From Clostridiaceae bacterium (GTDB taxonomy: Bacteria; Bacillota; Clostridia; Lachnospirales; Lachnospiraceae), in assembly GCA_902362865.1 (NCBI GenBank), contig CABIYE010000002.1, positions 186,001 through 250,000 on the forward strand: a stretch of DNA of 64,000 nucleotides, in the 5' to 3' direction. The notes under the pieces were generated by a model. The model made no database searches. It was given only the letters and a program-made list of their open reading frames with translations, and was not told the DNA's origin. Numbering within the stretch: position 1 is the first letter of the stretch; each line of letters opens with the position of its first letter. Below, in pieces: positions 1 to 10,228 of this stretch. The translations under genes were made by a program, and so were the position numbers.

Positions 1-904
1 CTGTAGTGGAATAATAGGTATATTTTCTAAGATCACCATAATCCACACCAGCTTTCTCATCGGTAATTCCGTTGGGCTCTTTTTCCGTAACCAACTTCCT
101 GACGGCCTGCATATATTCCGTCGAAGTCATTGCCGGGTCAACCGGGTCTGGATCGTCCGGGTCAACCGGATTCGGATCGTCCGGATCAATCGGGTCTGGA
201 TCGTCTGGAGCAATCGGGTCCGGATCGTCTGGAGCAGCCGAAACTACATTTTCAATAAATCTCTGGATGATTGCAGCACATTCAGCTCTGGTTGCATTTC
301 CTCGTGGGTCAAGAACTTTTCCTTCGTATTTACCGCTGATAATCTTATTAGCAACTGCCCACTGTATTGCTTCATCTGCAAATTCATCTACCTGGTCTGC
401 ATCCGTAAATTTACTGAAATCAGCCTTTGTCTCCGTGTCATACCCAAGATAATCTGCATAACGGTACATCATAACAGCCATCTGTTCGCGATTAATCTGA
501 TCAGCCGGTCCGAAATACCCTGTATCCGTGTACCCATTGACAATCTTTTTCTCAGCCGCCCAAATAATAGCATCCGTATACCAGACTTCATCTTCTACAT
601 CCGGGAACACTTCTTCAAACGCCATCGCAGGCGACTTTTCCATGCGCCAGACAATAACAGCAAACTGCGCTCTCACCAACAAATCATTGGGACCGAATTG
701 CTTATTATTCAGCCCTGTCATAATTTCATTATTATATACATACTGTACATAATCCTCATACCAATCCCCTGCATTCACGTCCTCAAAGACATCACTTACT
801 TTTCGATCTGCCTGCGCAGCCACGGAATCTGTTCCTACTGACATTGTCAACAGCAAAAGAGCCGCCATACACTTCTTAGCAATTTTCTTTATCCTCATTC
901 TCAT
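1..904 (-). CDS. S-layer homology (SLH) domain surface protein, C-terminus cut by window edge
   Basis: The frame is open from an ATG at 904, preceded by GGAAGGAGAA, to the window edge, so the C-terminus is missing. A basic N-terminus and a hydrophobic stretch (MAALLLLTMSV) form a signal peptide. Residues of about 33-215 hold three SLH repeats with typical motifs (FxDV..DWYEDYV, FPDVEDEVWYTDAI, RAECAAIIQRF). SLH domains usually bind secondary cell-wall polymers, so the protein is probably anchored to the cell surface. They are followed by about 35 residues of near-perfect PDDPDP(I/V)(A/D) repeats, an acidic proline-rich spacer, and then the start of an unidentified domain (EYMQAVRKLV..). The function of the C-terminal part cannot be read here. 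The gene is divergent from xfp. Confidence 0.85.
   Translation of the reverse strand, partial: MRMRIKKIAKKCMAALLLLTMSVGTDSVAAQADRKVSDVFEDVNAGDWYEDYVQYVYNNEIMTGLNNKQFGPNDLLVRAQFAVIVWRMEKSPAMAFEEVFPDVEDEVWYTDAIIWAAEKKIVNGYTDTGYFGPADQINREQMAVMMYRYADYLGYDTETKADFSKFTDADQVDEFADEAIQWAVANKIISGKYEGKVLDPRGNATRAECAAIIQRFIENVVSAAPDDPDPIAPDDPDPIDPDDPNPVDPDDPDPVDPAMTSTEYMQAVRKLVTEKEPNGITDEKAGVDYGDLRKYTYYSTT
125..238 (-). repeat. Tandem Asp-Pro repeat region inside the SLH protein gene
   Basis: About five tandem units of roughly 24 bp encode PDDPDPI(A/D)/PDDPNPVD on the minus strand. The repeat explains a Gly/Ser-rich open frame on the plus strand, which is an artefact. Such units are prone to slippage, so copy number may differ between strains. 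The likely role is a rigid acidic spacer between the wall-binding domains and the distal domain. Confidence 0.75.
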
Positions 905-1107
905 TTCTCCTTCCGAATAAAATAGATTATAATAAACTATAGAATATTTTTCTACTCGCTTCAACCTGACAAAAAATAGATTTTTGTGTTTTTTTATGAA
1001 AAAACTATATTTTTTGATGTTTTTCATGTAAAATATAATAAATAACTGCCAAAAAAATCGCACTATATCCATATCAGAATGTTATGGATTTAATGCGATA
1101 ATGTTAT

Positions 1108-1159
1108 TTTACGATATGTTATTTTCATGTTAGAATGGAAATAGTTAAAAAATTAACTA
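1108..1159 (+). promoter_or_regulatory. Predicted xfp promoter with palindromic operator-like site
   Basis: TTTACG (1108-1113), a 17-bp spacer and TAGAAT (1131-1136) give a reasonable sigma-A promoter about 50 bp before xfp. Just downstream, 1142-1159 is the inverted repeat TAGTTAA-AAAA-TTAACTA, placed near the expected transcription start, where a repressor would block initiation. The site resembles the A+T-rich dyads bound by LysR-type and other regulators. Which protein binds is unknown. The rest of 905-1107 is A+T-rich and holds no gene I can see; the SLH gene promoter must lie there. Confidence 0.5.
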
Positions 1160-1186
1160 AAATTTTATAAAGAAAGAGGGATGAAG

Positions 1187-3568
1187 ATGCAAGATACTAT
1201 GTGCCTTGAGAAACAGCCGTTATCTCAGGAGATGCTCGAAAAAATGAACGCATACTGGCGCGCTGCCAATTATTTATCTGCCGGTCAGTTATACCTGTTA
1301 GATAATCCAATGCTCCGTGAACCATTAACAATGGATCACATTAAGAAAAAAATTGTAGGTCACTGGGGAACCGTACCTGGACAGAACTTTATTTACGTAC
1401 ATTGCAACCGCGCAATTAAGCGTTATGATCTGGATATGATTTTACTTTCCGGTCCGGGACACGGCGGAAACTTCCTGATTGCCAATACATATCTTGAGGG
1501 CAGCTACAGTGAAGTATATCCAAATATCAGCCAGGATGAGGACGGTATGAAGAAAATGTTCAAACAGTTCTCTTTCCCATGTGGCGTTCCAAGCCATTGT
1601 GCTCCGGAAACACCTGGTTCTATCAATGAGGGTGGTGAGCTTGGTTATTCTATCGCACATGCATTTGGAGCTGTATTTGATAATCCGGATTTGATTGCAA
1701 CTGCTATCGTTGGTGACGGAGAAGCTGAAACCGGTCCTCTTGCTACTTCCTGGCAGTCCAATAAATTTTTAAATCCTATTACAGATGGTGCTGTACTTCC
1801 AATCCTTCATCTGAATGGATATAAAATCAGCAACCCAACTATTTTCTCTCGTATTCCTCATGATGAAATCGAGAGTTTCTTCAAGGGCTGTGGCTGGAAG
1901 CCTTATTTTGTAGAAGGCGACGATCCGATGACGATGCACAAAAAGATGGCAGAGACTATGGATACCGTTATTGAAGAGATTAAGGCTATTCAGAAAAATG
2001 CACGTGAAAATAATAATCCGGAGCGTCCGGTATGGCCAATGATTGTTCTGCGCACACCAAAGGGATGGACAGGTCCAAAGGTTGTAGACGGACTGCAGAT
2101 TGAAGGTTCTTTCCGCGCTCATCAGGTACCTCTTACTATGGAATCTCCTGAGCATCTGGATCTTTTAAAAGAATGGCTTGAAAGCTATCATGCTGAAGAA
2201 CTTTTTGATGAACACGGCCGTCTGATTCCGGAGCTTGCCGAACTTGCTCCAAAGGGTGATGCGCGCCTTGGTGCAAATCCTCATGCAAACGGCGGTCTCC
2301 TTCTGAAAGACCTTCGTCTCCCGGATTTCCGTGAATACGGAATTGATGTAGATCCTGGAAAAACAAAGGCGCAGGATATGATCGAACTCGGAGGATATAT
2401 CCGCGACATTTTCAAATTAAATAAAGAAAACAAAAACTTCCGTATCTTCGGACCAGATGAAAGTATGTCTAACCGTCTGTATCATGTATTTGAAGAAGAA
2501 AACCGTGACTGGAACGCTGAACTTCTGGATACCGACGATTGTCTTGCAAGAAACGGACGTATTATGGATGGTATGCTGAGCGAGCATATGTGCGAAGGCT
2601 GGCTGGAAGGTTATCTTCTTACCGGACGTCATGGCTTCTTTGCAAGTTATGAAGCATTTATCCGTATCGTAGACTCCATGGCTGCACAGCACGCAAAATG
2701 GCTCAAAGTCTGCAATCAACTTTCCTGGAGACAGCCGATTGCATCACTCAACTTCATTCTGACGTCTAACGTATGGCAGCAGGATCACAACGGATTTACA
2801 CATCAGGATCCTGGTTTCCTGGATCATATCGCTAATAAGAAAGCAGATGTTGTCCGCATGTATCTTCCACCGGATGCAAACTGCCTGCTTTCCTGCTTTG
2901 ATCACTGTATCAAGAGCAAGAACTATGTAAATGCTATCGTTGCATCTAAACATCCAAGCTGCCAGTGGCTGTCTATGGAACAGGCAGTAAAACATTGTAC
3001 GCAGGGTATCGGTATCTGGGAATGGGCAAGTAACGACTATGGCCAGGAGCCAGACATTGTAATGGCTTCCTGCGGTGATACACCGACACTGGAAGTTATG
3101 GCGGCTGTTACAATCCTTCGTGATGAGATGCCGGATCTGAAGATTCGTGTTGTCAATGTAGTAGACCTCTTTAAGATGCAGTCTGACCACAAGCATCCGC
3201 ATGGATTAAGCGACAACGAATACGATGCAATCTTCACAAAGGATAAACCGGTTATTTTCGCATTCCATGGTTATCCGACACTGATCCATGAATTGACATT
3301 CGAGCGTAACAACCACAATATGTCTGTCCATGGATACTTGGAGGAAGGTACAATTACTACTCCATTTGATATGCGTGTCCAGAACCAGATCGACCGTTTC
3401 AACCTTGTAAAGGATGCAATTATGCATCTTCCACAGCTTGGCAACAAAGGTTCCTTCTTAATTCAGAAGATGAACAACAAGCTTGTTGAGCACAGACAGT
3501 ACATTGCTGAATATGGACAGGATCTGGAAGAAATCCGCAACTGGGAATGGCATACACCAGAAAAATAA
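1187..3568 (+). CDS. xfp: Xylulose-5-phosphate/fructose-6-phosphate phosphoketolase
   Basis: This TPP-dependent enzyme cleaves xylulose-5-P (and often fructose-6-P) with phosphate to acetyl-phosphate plus glyceraldehyde-3-P (or erythrose-4-P), feeding the phosphoketolase shunt. Full length at about 793 residues. Family motifs are clear: [15 protein letters not shown] near the N-terminus, [23 protein letters not shown], the TPP/Mg motif [14 protein letters not shown] near residue 177, and [11 protein letters not shown]. An upstream in-frame ATG exists at 1181, but AAAGAGG ends only one base before it. The ATG at 1187 has a normal 7-base spacing and is preferred. The gene stands alone, facing the glycolytic cluster with a shared terminator. 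Confidence 0.97.
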   Translation: MQDTMCLEKQPLSQEMLEKMNAYWRAANYLSAGQLYLLDNPMLREPLTMDHIKKKIVGHWGTVPGQNFIYVHCNRAIKRYDLDMILLSGPGHGGNFLIANTYLEGSYSEVYPNISQDEDGMKKMFKQFSFPCGVPSHCAPETPGSINEGGELGYSIAHAFGAVFDNPDLIATAIVGDGEAETGPLATSWQSNKFLNPITDGAVLPILHLNGYKISNPTIFSRIPHDEIESFFKGCGWKPYFVEGDDPMTMHKKMAETMDTVIEEIKAIQKNARENNNPERPVWPMIVLRTPKGWTGPKVVDGLQIEGSFRAHQVPLTMESPEHLDLLKEWLESYHAEELFDEHGRLIPELAELAPKGDARLGANPHANGGLLLKDLRLPDFREYGIDVDPGKTKAQDMIELGGYIRDIFKLNKENKNFRIFGPDESMSNRLYHVFEEENRDWNAELLDTDDCLARNGRIMDGMLSEHMCEGWLEGYLLTGRHGFFASYEAFIRIVDSMAAQHAKWLKVCNQLSWRQPIASLNFILTSNVWQQDHNGFTHQDPGFLDHIANKKADVVRMYLPPDANCLLSCFDHCIKSKNYVNAIVASKHPSCQWLSMEQAVKHCTQGIGIWEWASNDYGQEPDIVMASCGDTPTLEVMAAVTILRDEMPDLKIRVVNVVDLFKMQSDHKHPHGLSDNEYDAIFTKDKPVIFAFHGYPTLIHELTFERNNHNMSVHGYLEEGTITTPFDMRVQNQIDRFNLVKDAIMHLPQLGNKGSFLIQKMNNKLVEHRQYIAEYGQDLEEIRNWEWHTPEK

Positions 3569-3579
3569 AGCAAGAAGCA

Positions 3580-3610
3580 AAAAGGAAGCGTCTTATAAAC
3601 GCTTCCTTTT
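3580..3610. terminator. Bidirectional intrinsic terminator between xfp and the LysR gene
   Basis: GGAAGCG (3584-3590) and CGCTTCC (3600-3606) form a perfect stem. T-runs follow in both directions (TTTT on plus, and the complement of AAAA at 3580-3583 on minus). It sits between two convergent genes. Confidence 0.85.
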
Positions 3611-3617
3611 ATATACA

Positions 3618-4511
3618 TTATATATATCTGCTTTCCAGATATTTCTGAAATGCCTTAGCAGCTATACTCCTTGGATATTCCGAATCATATACCAGAGTGA
3701 TGTCTCGTTCAGGAAGCTTCTCTTCCATCTCAATTTCAAAGACTTCCCCTGCCTTCACATCTCCACTTGCAAATTCTTCAGGGATAAAACCTATTCCTAA
3801 ATTATGCCTGACAGCAGGAAGGATCATATCTGTTGTTGCAAGCTCTACCGCCGGAGCAAAAATCAGTCCATGAGTTTCAAAGTACTCATTTAGAAATTTT
3901 CTGGTAATAGACTCCGATGTCAGGCTGATCCACGGGCACTCCGACAATTCCCTAATGGGTATCTTTCTCCCTTCCAAATTACGGAATCTTCTTCCTCCAA
4001 TTAAAACATTGTGATATGTACAGACTTTCATCATCTTCAGCGGTTTCACAATATGGAAAGGTGCTGACACTACTGCAACATCGACCTTCCCTTCCCGAAG
4101 TGCCTGGATAGATTCTTTCGTACTGTTATTTAAAATCTTAAAATGAACATTTGTATATTTCCTATTAAATTCCTCCATCGCCTGAAATAAATAGCAATGA
4201 AGCGCTGTTTCTGTTGCACTGATATAAATCGTTCCATACTCCAGGCTGACCATACTGGACAGCTCGCTTTCTCCTCTGAAAAACTGAGCGCATCCCGCAG
4301 ACACATAATCGTAAAACATCCTTCCCTCAGGTGTCAGCTCTACTCCTTTTTTACTCCTGATAAACAAACGGCATCCCAATTCATTTTCAAGATTGTGTAT
4401 GGTACGGGTTATCGCGGGCTGACTGGTTCTCATCACATTAGCTGCCCGCGTAAGGTTCCCGTATTTTGCCACATAATAAAATATTTTGTAGTACTCAAAA
4501 TTAGAATTCAT
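3618..4511 (-). CDS. LysR-family transcriptional regulator
   Basis: A 297-residue protein with an N-terminal winged helix-turn-helix (YYVAKYGNLTRAANVM, TSQPAITRTIHNLE, LGCRLFIRSKKGVELTPEG, residues 1-65) and a C-terminal periplasmic-binding-like effector domain. The start has GAGGAACCATAATG. It begins 15 bp after the gpmI stop on the same strand, so it may be read with the glycolytic genes. It converges on xfp. LysR proteins often act on neighbouring genes, so xfp is a plausible target, but this is inference. The effector is unknown. Confidence 0.9.
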   Translation of the reverse strand: MNSNFEYYKIFYYVAKYGNLTRAANVMRTSQPAITRTIHNLENELGCRLFIRSKKGVELTPEGRMFYDYVSAGCAQFFRGESELSSMVSLEYGTIYISATETALHCYLFQAMEEFNRKYTNVHFKILNNSTKESIQALREGKVDVAVVSAPFHIVKPLKMMKVCTYHNVLIGGRRFRNLEGRKIPIRELSECPWISLTSESITRKFLNEYFETHGLIFAPAVELATTDMILPAVRHNLGIGFIPEEFASGDVKAGEVFEIEMEEKLPERDITLVYDSEYPRSIAAKAFQKYLESRYI

Positions 4512-4526
4512 TATGGTTCCTCAAAA

Positions 4527-6065
4527 TTATTTTACCAGCAAAGATTTTCCCGTCATTTCTTTTGGCTGTTCCATACCCATAAGCTCAATCAGAGTCGGAG
4601 CAATATCCGCCAGGCATCCGCCCTCTCTCAATTTATAAACCGGATCAGCATTTACCAAGATAAAAGGAACCGGATTTGTCGTATGTGCCGTAAAGGGCTC
4701 TCCTGTCTCTTCGTCGATCAACTGTTCAGCATTTCCATGATCGGCACAGATAAACATCTGCCCATCCACTTCCCGAATCGCTTCCACAGCTTTGCCAACA
4801 CATTCATCCACTGCTTCAATTGCTTTAATTGCCGCTGCCTCTACACCGGTATGCCCAACCATATCAGGATTAGCGAAGTTAATGATGATTACATCATACT
4901 TTTCTGATCTGATTGCATCTGTCAGCTTATCACATACTTCATATGCACTCATCTCCGGCTTCAGGTCATAGGTTGCTACCTTTGGAGATTTTACAAGAAT
5001 CCTGTCCTCTCCCGCATTTGGCTCCTCTACGCCTCCATTGAAGAAAAAGGTAACATGCGCATATTTTTCCGTCTCAGCAATTCTAGCCTGTTTCAAACCA
5101 TTATTTGCAAGGAATTCGCCAAATGTGTTCGTAATCTCTTCTTTTACGAATGCCACCTGCTTATTCGGGATTGTCACATCATACTCAGTAAAGCAAACAT
5201 AAGTTGTTTTTACTCTCTCGCCTCTTTCAAAACCGGAAAACTCATCATCACAAAATGTTCTTGTAATTTCTCTTGCACGGTCAGGACGGAAGTTAAAAAA
5301 GATAATGGAATCATTGTCTTTAATTGTTGCAACCGGAGCGCCGTCTTTTACCACGACAGTAGGAAGTACAAACTCATCTGTCGTCTCTTTATCATAAGAA
5401 GCCTGGATTCCTTCTGGTCCGCTTACAGCAGTCTCTCCTTCTCCATATACCATAGCTCTATAAGCCTTCTCCACACGATCCCAGCGGTTATCACGGTCCA
5501 TTGCATAATAGCGTCCCATAACCGTCGCCACTTCGCCGACACCGATTTCCTGCATCTTCGCAACTAATTCTTCCACATATTCTTTGCCGGATGCCGGTGG
5601 AGTGTCACGTCCATCCAGGAAACAGTGCACATAGACTTTATCAAGCCCCTGTCTCTTTGCCAGCTCCAACAAGCCATAAATGTGTGTATTATGACTGTGC
5701 ACACCACCATCTGATACCAGGCCAAACATGTGAAGCGCACTGTCATTCTTCTTCGCATTCTCGCAAGCAGCAAGAAGCGCTTTATTTTCAAAGAAATCTC
5801 CATCCTGAATCGCCTTTGTAATCTTAGTAAGATCCTGATATACGATACGCCCTGCTCCCATATTCAGATGTCCTACCTCAGAATTTCCCATCTGCCCATC
5901 CGGAAGTCCAACTGCCATTCCGCTTGCATTACCTTTTACGAACGGGCACTCTGCCATCAGTTTATCCATAACCGGAGTGTTCCCTTCAAAAACAGCATTT
6001 CCGGTAGTTTTCTCATTCAAACCATAACCGTCTAAGATCATAAGTACTGTCGGTTTCTTACTCAT
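4527..6065 (-). CDS. gpmI: 2,3-bisphosphoglycerate-independent phosphoglycerate mutase
   Basis: Interconverts 3- and 2-phosphoglycerate in glycolysis using two Mn ions and a phosphoserine intermediate. The 512-residue length fits the family. Visible motifs are the N-terminal metal-binding LMILDGYG, the nucleophile Ser in GNSEVGHLNMGAGR, the GRDTPP loop, and the C-terminal metal sites NPDMVGHTG and CADHGNAE. The start at 6065 follows GAAGGAGATATAGTA; a longer frame from 6086 lacks its own good ribosome site. It lies downstream of tpiA, separated by a terminator-like hairpin. Confidence 0.97.
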   Translation of the reverse strand: MSKKPTVLMILDGYGLNEKTTGNAVFEGNTPVMDKLMAECPFVKGNASGMAVGLPDGQMGNSEVGHLNMGAGRIVYQDLTKITKAIQDGDFFENKALLAACENAKKNDSALHMFGLVSDGGVHSHNTHIYGLLELAKRQGLDKVYVHCFLDGRDTPPASGKEYVEELVAKMQEIGVGEVATVMGRYYAMDRDNRWDRVEKAYRAMVYGEGETAVSGPEGIQASYDKETTDEFVLPTVVVKDGAPVATIKDNDSIIFFNFRPDRAREITRTFCDDEFSGFERGERVKTTYVCFTEYDVTIPNKQVAFVKEEITNTFGEFLANNGLKQARIAETEKYAHVTFFFNGGVEEPNAGEDRILVKSPKVATYDLKPEMSAYEVCDKLTDAIRSEKYDVIIINFANPDMVGHTGVEAAAIKAIEAVDECVGKAVEAIREVDGQMFICADHGNAEQLIDEETGEPFTAHTTNPVPFILVNADPVYKLREGGCLADIAPTLIELMGMEQPKEMTGKSLLVK

Positions 6066-6087
6066 TACTATATCTCCTTCTCTCATA

Positions 6088-6130
6088 CAAAAGTAAAAGC
6101 CGCAGGAGACACTGCTTGTCTCCTACGACT
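6088..6130 (-). terminator. Hairpin terminator between tpiA and gpmI
   Basis: On the minus strand, arms at 6117-6130 and 6098-6111 pair over 14 bp (a few G-T pairs) with a 5-base loop, followed by TTTTACTTTT. The strong stem and moderately T-rich tail suggest partial termination inside the glycolytic cluster. Confidence 0.7.
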
Positions 6131-6141
6131 TTCAGAACCTC

Positions 6142-6891
6142 TTACTTGTAGTTGACAATCTTACCAAAATCAGCTTTAAGAGAAGCTCCGCCCACAAGAC
6201 CTCCATCAATATCTGCCTGTGCAAATAATTCAGCAGCATTTCCTGCATTTACAGATCCACCATACTGAATACGAATAGCCTCTGCAGTTGCTTCGTCATA
6301 AACCTCTGCAACACATGCACGGATTCCGGCACACACTTCTTCAGCCTGCTCCGTTGTAGCTGTCTTACCTGTTCCAATAGCCCAGATTGGCTCGTAAGCA
6401 ATTACCATCGCTTTAGCCTGGTCTGCTGTCACATTCTGCAAGCCAACCTTAACCTGCTGACGGATGAAATCCATCGTCACACCCTGCTCTCTCTGTTCAA
6501 GAGTCTCTCCACAACACATAATTGGTGTAATACCATGTTCAAACGCTTTCAGCACTTTTTTATTTACAGTTTCATTTGTCTCTGCAAAATATTCTCTTCT
6601 CTCAGAATGTCCGAGGACAACATACTTAACGCCTGCATCAACGAGCATATTCGGAGCAATCTCGCCTGTATAGGCTCCCTTCTCTTCAAAATACATATTT
6701 TCAGCGCCAACCTGAATATTGGTTCCTTTGCACGCTTCTACAACCGGAATAATGTCAATCGCCGGAACACAAAAAACAACGTCAACCTCTTCATTAGCTA
6801 CTAAAGGTTTTAATTCTTCTACCAAAGCAACTGCCTCGCTTGGAGTTTTGTTCATCTTCCAGTTGCCTGCAATAATTTTCTTTCTTGCCAT
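6142..6891 (-). CDS. tpiA: Triosephosphate isomerase
   Basis: Interconverts dihydroxyacetone phosphate and glyceraldehyde-3-P. It is 249 residues, the normal length. Catalytic signatures are all present: GNWKMN (Lys), VVLGHSERR (His), the general base Glu in [11 protein letters not shown], and the phosphate loop YGGSVN near the C-terminus. AAAGGAAACGAAA precedes the ATG. It follows pgk in the gapA-pgk-tpiA-gpmI order common in Firmicutes. Confidence 0.98.
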   Translation of the reverse strand: MARKKIIAGNWKMNKTPSEAVALVEELKPLVANEEVDVVFCVPAIDIIPVVEACKGTNIQVGAENMYFEEKGAYTGEIAPNMLVDAGVKYVVLGHSERREYFAETNETVNKKVLKAFEHGITPIMCCGETLEQREQGVTMDFIRQQVKVGLQNVTADQAKAMVIAYEPIWAIGTGKTATTEQAEEVCAGIRACVAEVYDEATAEAIRIQYGGSVNAGNAAELFAQADIDGGLVGGASLKADFGKIVNYK

Positions 6892-6951
6892 TTTCGTTTC
6901 CTTTCATTTATCTTATATTTAGTCGAGAAATTTTCTTTCCCTGCAAACGCT

Positions 6952-8145
6952 CTACTTATCGTTAGCTGCTGCTACGCCTGGCAGTTCTTTGCCTTCAAGG
7001 AATTCCAGTGAAGCGCCGCCGCCTGTAGAAATGTGAGTCATCTTATCGCCATATCCCAGCTGATTAACTGCAGCCGCAGAATCACCGCCGCCAATAATGG
7101 TAACTGCTTCTGTATCTGCAAGCGCTTTTGCAACCGCCTCTGTACCATGTGCAAAATTCGGCATCTCAAAGCATCCCATCGGTCCATTCCATACAACTGT
7201 TTTCGCATCTTTTACAGCATCGCAGAAAATCTTTTCTGTCTCAGGTCCGATATCAAGTCCCTGCCATCCATCCGGAATGCCACCGGCCGGTACAACCTTT
7301 GAATTTGCATCATTAGAGAAATCATCCGCAATGATGGTATCTACAGGAAGAAGTAATTTTACTCCCTTCTCCTCTGCTTTCTTTAACATGTTCAATGCAT
7401 ATTCACAGTAATCTTCTTCCAGAAGAGAATTTCCAACGCTTCCACCCTGCGCCTTGCTGAATGTATAGGACATTCCTCCTCCGATAATCAGAGTATCTAC
7501 TTTGTCCAGAAGGTTCTCGATTACGGAAATCTTACTGGAAACCTTTGCTCCGCCAAGAATTGCGACAAATGGTCTCTCCGGATTATTTACTGCATTGCCA
7601 AGGAAATCGATTTCTTTCTGCATTAAATAACCAACTACTGCCGTATCAACATACTGTGTAACACCTACATTAGAGCAGTGTGCTCTGTGGGCAGTACCGA
7701 AAGCATCATTTACAAATACGTCGCACAAAGAAGCAAGCTCTTTGGAGAAAGCTTCTCCATTCTTTGTTTCTTCAGCTCTGTAACGTGTATTCTCAAGAAG
7801 AACAACTTCTCCATCTTTCATAGCTTCTACTGCTGCTTTTGCATTCGGTCCAACTACCTCTGGATCTGCAGCAAACTTTACTTCCTGTCCAAGCAGTTCA
7901 GACAAACGAACGGCAACCGGCGCAAGAGACAAAGAAGGAACTGCCTCTCCCTTTGGTTTCCCAAGATGAGAGCAAAGAATAATCTTTCCTCCGTCTGCAA
8001 TCAATTTCTTAATTGTAGGAAGAGCTGCGACAAGACGGTTTTCATCTGTAATCTTTCCATCAATAAGCGGAACATTAAAATCACATCTCACGAGGACTTT
8101 TTTGCCCTTTACATTAATATCATCTACTGATTTTTTATTAAGCAT
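6952..8145 (-). CDS. pgk: Phosphoglycerate kinase
   Basis: Transfers phosphate from 1,3-bisphosphoglycerate to ADP. 397 residues. Motifs: [46 protein letters not shown] and GGGDSAAAV at the nucleotide site. The ATG at 8145 is chosen because AAAGGAGG lies 7 bases upstream; the frame extends to 8172 without a better start. A terminator-like hairpin separates it from gapA, so expression is by readthrough or from a weak internal promoter. Confidence 0.97.
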   Translation of the reverse strand: MLNKKSVDDINVKGKKVLVRCDFNVPLIDGKITDENRLVAALPTIKKLIADGGKIILCSHLGKPKGEAVPSLSLAPVAVRLSELLGQEVKFAADPEVVGPNAKAAVEAMKDGEVVLLENTRYRAEETKNGEAFSKELASLCDVFVNDAFGTAHRAHCSNVGVTQYVDTAVVGYLMQKEIDFLGNAVNNPERPFVAILGGAKVSSKISVIENLLDKVDTLIIGGGMSYTFSKAQGGSVGNSLLEEDYCEYALNMLKKAEEKGVKLLLPVDTIIADDFSNDANSKVVPAGGIPDGWQGLDIGPETEKIFCDAVKDAKTVVWNGPMGCFEMPNFAHGTEAVAKALADTEAVTIIGGGDSAAAVNQLGYGDKMTHISTGGGASLEFLEGKELPGVAAANDK

Positions 8146-8188
8146 ATGTCTGCCTCCTTTAATTTTATACATTTAAAACAAATCATAC

Positions 8189-8223
8189 AAAAAGGAGCCC
8201 GGTCCTCTGAAGACCGGACCCCT
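8189..8223 (-). terminator. Intrinsic terminator after gapA
   Basis: On the minus strand an 11-bp GC-rich stem (GGGGTCCGGTC paired with GACCGGGCTCC, two G-T pairs) is followed by TTTTTG. It lies directly after the gapA stop and only about 45 bp before the pgk start. It would therefore cut most gapA transcripts and let gapA be made in excess of pgk. Confidence 0.85.
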
Positions 8224-8250
8224 GGTGAGTCTTTTCTAAAATACTCTAAA

Positions 8251-9264
8251 TTATGCTAATTCAGAGAAGTATTTGATTGTTCTTACCATCTGGCTTGTGT
8301 ATGAATTCTCATTGTCATACCAAGATACAACCTGTACTTCTGTTGTTCCATTGTCTAATGGGCATACCATTGTCTGAGTAGCATCGAACAGAGAACCATA
8401 TCTCATTCCAACAATATCACTGGAAACGATTTCATCTGTGTTATATCCGAAGGACTCATTAGATGCTGCCTTCATTGCTGCGTTGATTTCATCAACAGTA
8501 ACATTTCCTTCAACAACTGCTGTTAAGATTGTTGTAGAACCTGTTGGTGTTGGAACACGCTGAGCAGATCCGATCAGCTTTCCATTCAGTTCCGGAATAA
8601 CAAGACCGATAGCTTTTGCTGCGCCTGTGCTGTTAGGTACGATATTAACAGCTGCTGCACGAGATCTTCTCAAATCACCTTTTCTCTGTGGTCCGTCAAG
8701 TGTCATCTGATCGCCGGTATAAGCGTGAATTGTGCACATGATACCGGACTTGATTGCTGCGAGGTCATTCAAAGCTTTTGCCATTGGTGCCAGGCAGTTT
8801 GTTGTACAGGAAGCTGCAGAAATAACCGTATCCTCAGCCTTCAATGTGTCATGGTTTACATTATATACGATAGTTGGCAGATCGTTTCCTGCTGGTGCAG
8901 AGATAACAACTTTTCTTGCTCCTGCCTTTACGTGTGCAGATGCTTTTTCCTTTGATGTATAGAAACCTGTACACTCCAGAACAACGTCAACACCGATTTC
9001 TCCCCAAGGAAGCTCTTCAGCGTTAGCCTTTGCATAGATTTTGATTTCTTTTCCATCAACGATGATAGAATCCTCTGTAGCTTCTACTTTGTCAGCCAGA
9101 GCATATTTACCCTGAGAAGAGTCATATTTCAACAGATGTGCCAACATCTTCGGTGATGTTAAATCGTTGATTGCAACTACTTCATATCCTTCTGCTCCGA
9201 ACATCTGTCTGAAAGCAAGACGTCCAATACGTCCGAATCCATTAATCGCTACTTTTACTGCCAT
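8251..9264 (-). CDS. gapA: Glyceraldehyde-3-phosphate dehydrogenase, type I
   Basis: The NAD-linked phosphorylating enzyme of glycolysis. It is 337 residues. The Rossmann motif [14 protein letters not shown] opens the protein, the catalytic Cys sits in [15 protein letters not shown], and the C-terminal [14 protein letters not shown] is typical. AGGAGGAATTAATC precedes the ATG. It is first in the cluster behind a good sigma-A promoter and has its own terminator. Confidence 0.98.
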   Translation of the reverse strand: MAVKVAINGFGRIGRLAFRQMFGAEGYEVVAINDLTSPKMLAHLLKYDSSQGKYALADKVEATEDSIIVDGKEIKIYAKANAEELPWGEIGVDVVLECTGFYTSKEKASAHVKAGARKVVISAPAGNDLPTIVYNVNHDTLKAEDTVISAASCTTNCLAPMAKALNDLAAIKSGIMCTIHAYTGDQMTLDGPQRKGDLRRSRAAAVNIVPNSTGAAKAIGLVIPELNGKLIGSAQRVPTPTGSTTILTAVVEGNVTVDEINAAMKAASNESFGYNTDEIVSSDIVGMRYGSLFDATQTMVCPLDNGTTEVQVVSWYDNENSYTSQMVRTIKYFSELA

Positions 9265-9358
9265 GATTAATTCCTCCTAAAGTTTGTTTATTAACTGTTA
9301 TACAGCACTTTATTTTTGAAACTCTCTAACATTGTTAAAGAATCATCAACTGTCTTTA

Positions 9359-9387
9359 ATTGTACTAAATCTCATACAAAAATTCAA
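9359..9387 (-). promoter_or_regulatory. Sigma-A promoter of gapA
   Basis: On the minus strand, TTGAAT (9382-9387) and TACAAT (9359-9364) are separated by exactly 17 bp. The leader to the gapA start is about 90 bases and shows no riboswitch I recognise. Confidence 0.8.
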
Positions 9388-9424
9388 GTATCTTTTCTAT
9401 TTTTGTAACACGCGATTACTATTT

Positions 9425-10228
9425 TTATGAAAGTTGCTTAAAAACAGGCTTCCTTTTCCGAAATTCTGTATAATAAGTAAAGCCGCATTCTCGTAAAATA
9501 TCATTTACCTTCTGAAAATCATAAGCAATGTGCTCTGGCTTATGTCCGTCCGCCCCCACCGTAATGATTTCACCACCTAATTCCCGGTATCTTCTCAATA
9601 TATCCGGATGCGGATGTGCAAATGGAAGACCGTACTTCAGCCCTGCCGTATTAAGTTCCAATCCTTTTCCATGTTCAACAAGCATCTTCAGTATTTCATC
9701 TAATATATCTGCATATTTCATGTAAGAATAGTGCTTCTCTCTTTCTTTTCCATAACGCACCACGTAATCCAAATGCCCAAGCACATCAAAATCTTCGATT
9801 TTTTTAATATCCTCCAATGTTTCCTCAAAAGCAGCTCGATAAGCTTCTTCATCCGTTCTTCCATCAAACAACATCCCCATAGCCGGATCCGTTCCCTGGA
9901 CAGCATGCACAGATCCTATCACAAAATCAAAAGGATAGCTCTTTGTAAGCGCCGTGAAACACTCTCCCAGATGAGGCTGCATTCCCAACTCCACTCCGAT
10001 TCTTACATCTATCTGTGTTTTGTATTTTTCCTGAAGAGGGACAAGAACCTTAAAATACTCTTCCGGATCAAAAATACTTTCATCTCCCCAGCCCATGTAA
10101 TCTTTATCATAATGATCTGTAAAACAGATTACCTCCAGACCTTTTTCAATTGCTCCCTTTATCATCTCTTCCGGACAGGATTCTGAATCATGCGAAAAAG
10201 ATGTATGCATATGAACATCTGCTCTCAA
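9425..10228 (-). CDS. PHP-domain phosphatase, histidinol-phosphatase family
   Basis: 267 residues with PHP metal-binding motifs: DVHMHTSFSHDS at the N-terminus (HxH), CFTDHYD, GVELGM, VIGSVHAVQG, HLDYVVRYG and GADGHKPEHI. This family includes HisK/HisJ, which removes phosphate from L-histidinol-P in histidine synthesis. No other his genes are nearby, so the substrate is not certain. The start is a TTG that begins immediately after the mnmA stop (TAATTG), with AGGAGG ten bases upstream. It is likely translated from the isc-mnmA transcript. Confidence 0.85.
   Translation of the reverse strand: MRADVHMHTSFSHDSESCPEEMIKGAIEKGLEVICFTDHYDKDYMGWGDESIFDPEEYFKVLVPLQEKYKTQIDVRIGVELGMQPHLGECFTALTKSYPFDFVIGSVHAVQGTDPAMGMLFDGRTDEEAYRAAFEETLEDIKKIEDFDVLGHLDYVVRYGKEREKHYSYMKYADILDEILKMLVEHGKGLELNTAGLKYGLPFAHPHPDILRRYRELGGEIITVGADGHKPEHIAYDFQKVNDILRECGFTYYTEFRKRKPVFKQLS

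Noticed and set aside
72..452. Plus-strand ORF rich in Gly/Ser repeats
   Set aside because: It is the complement of the Asp-Pro repeats of the minus-strand SLH gene, which has a signal peptide, three domains and a ribosome site.
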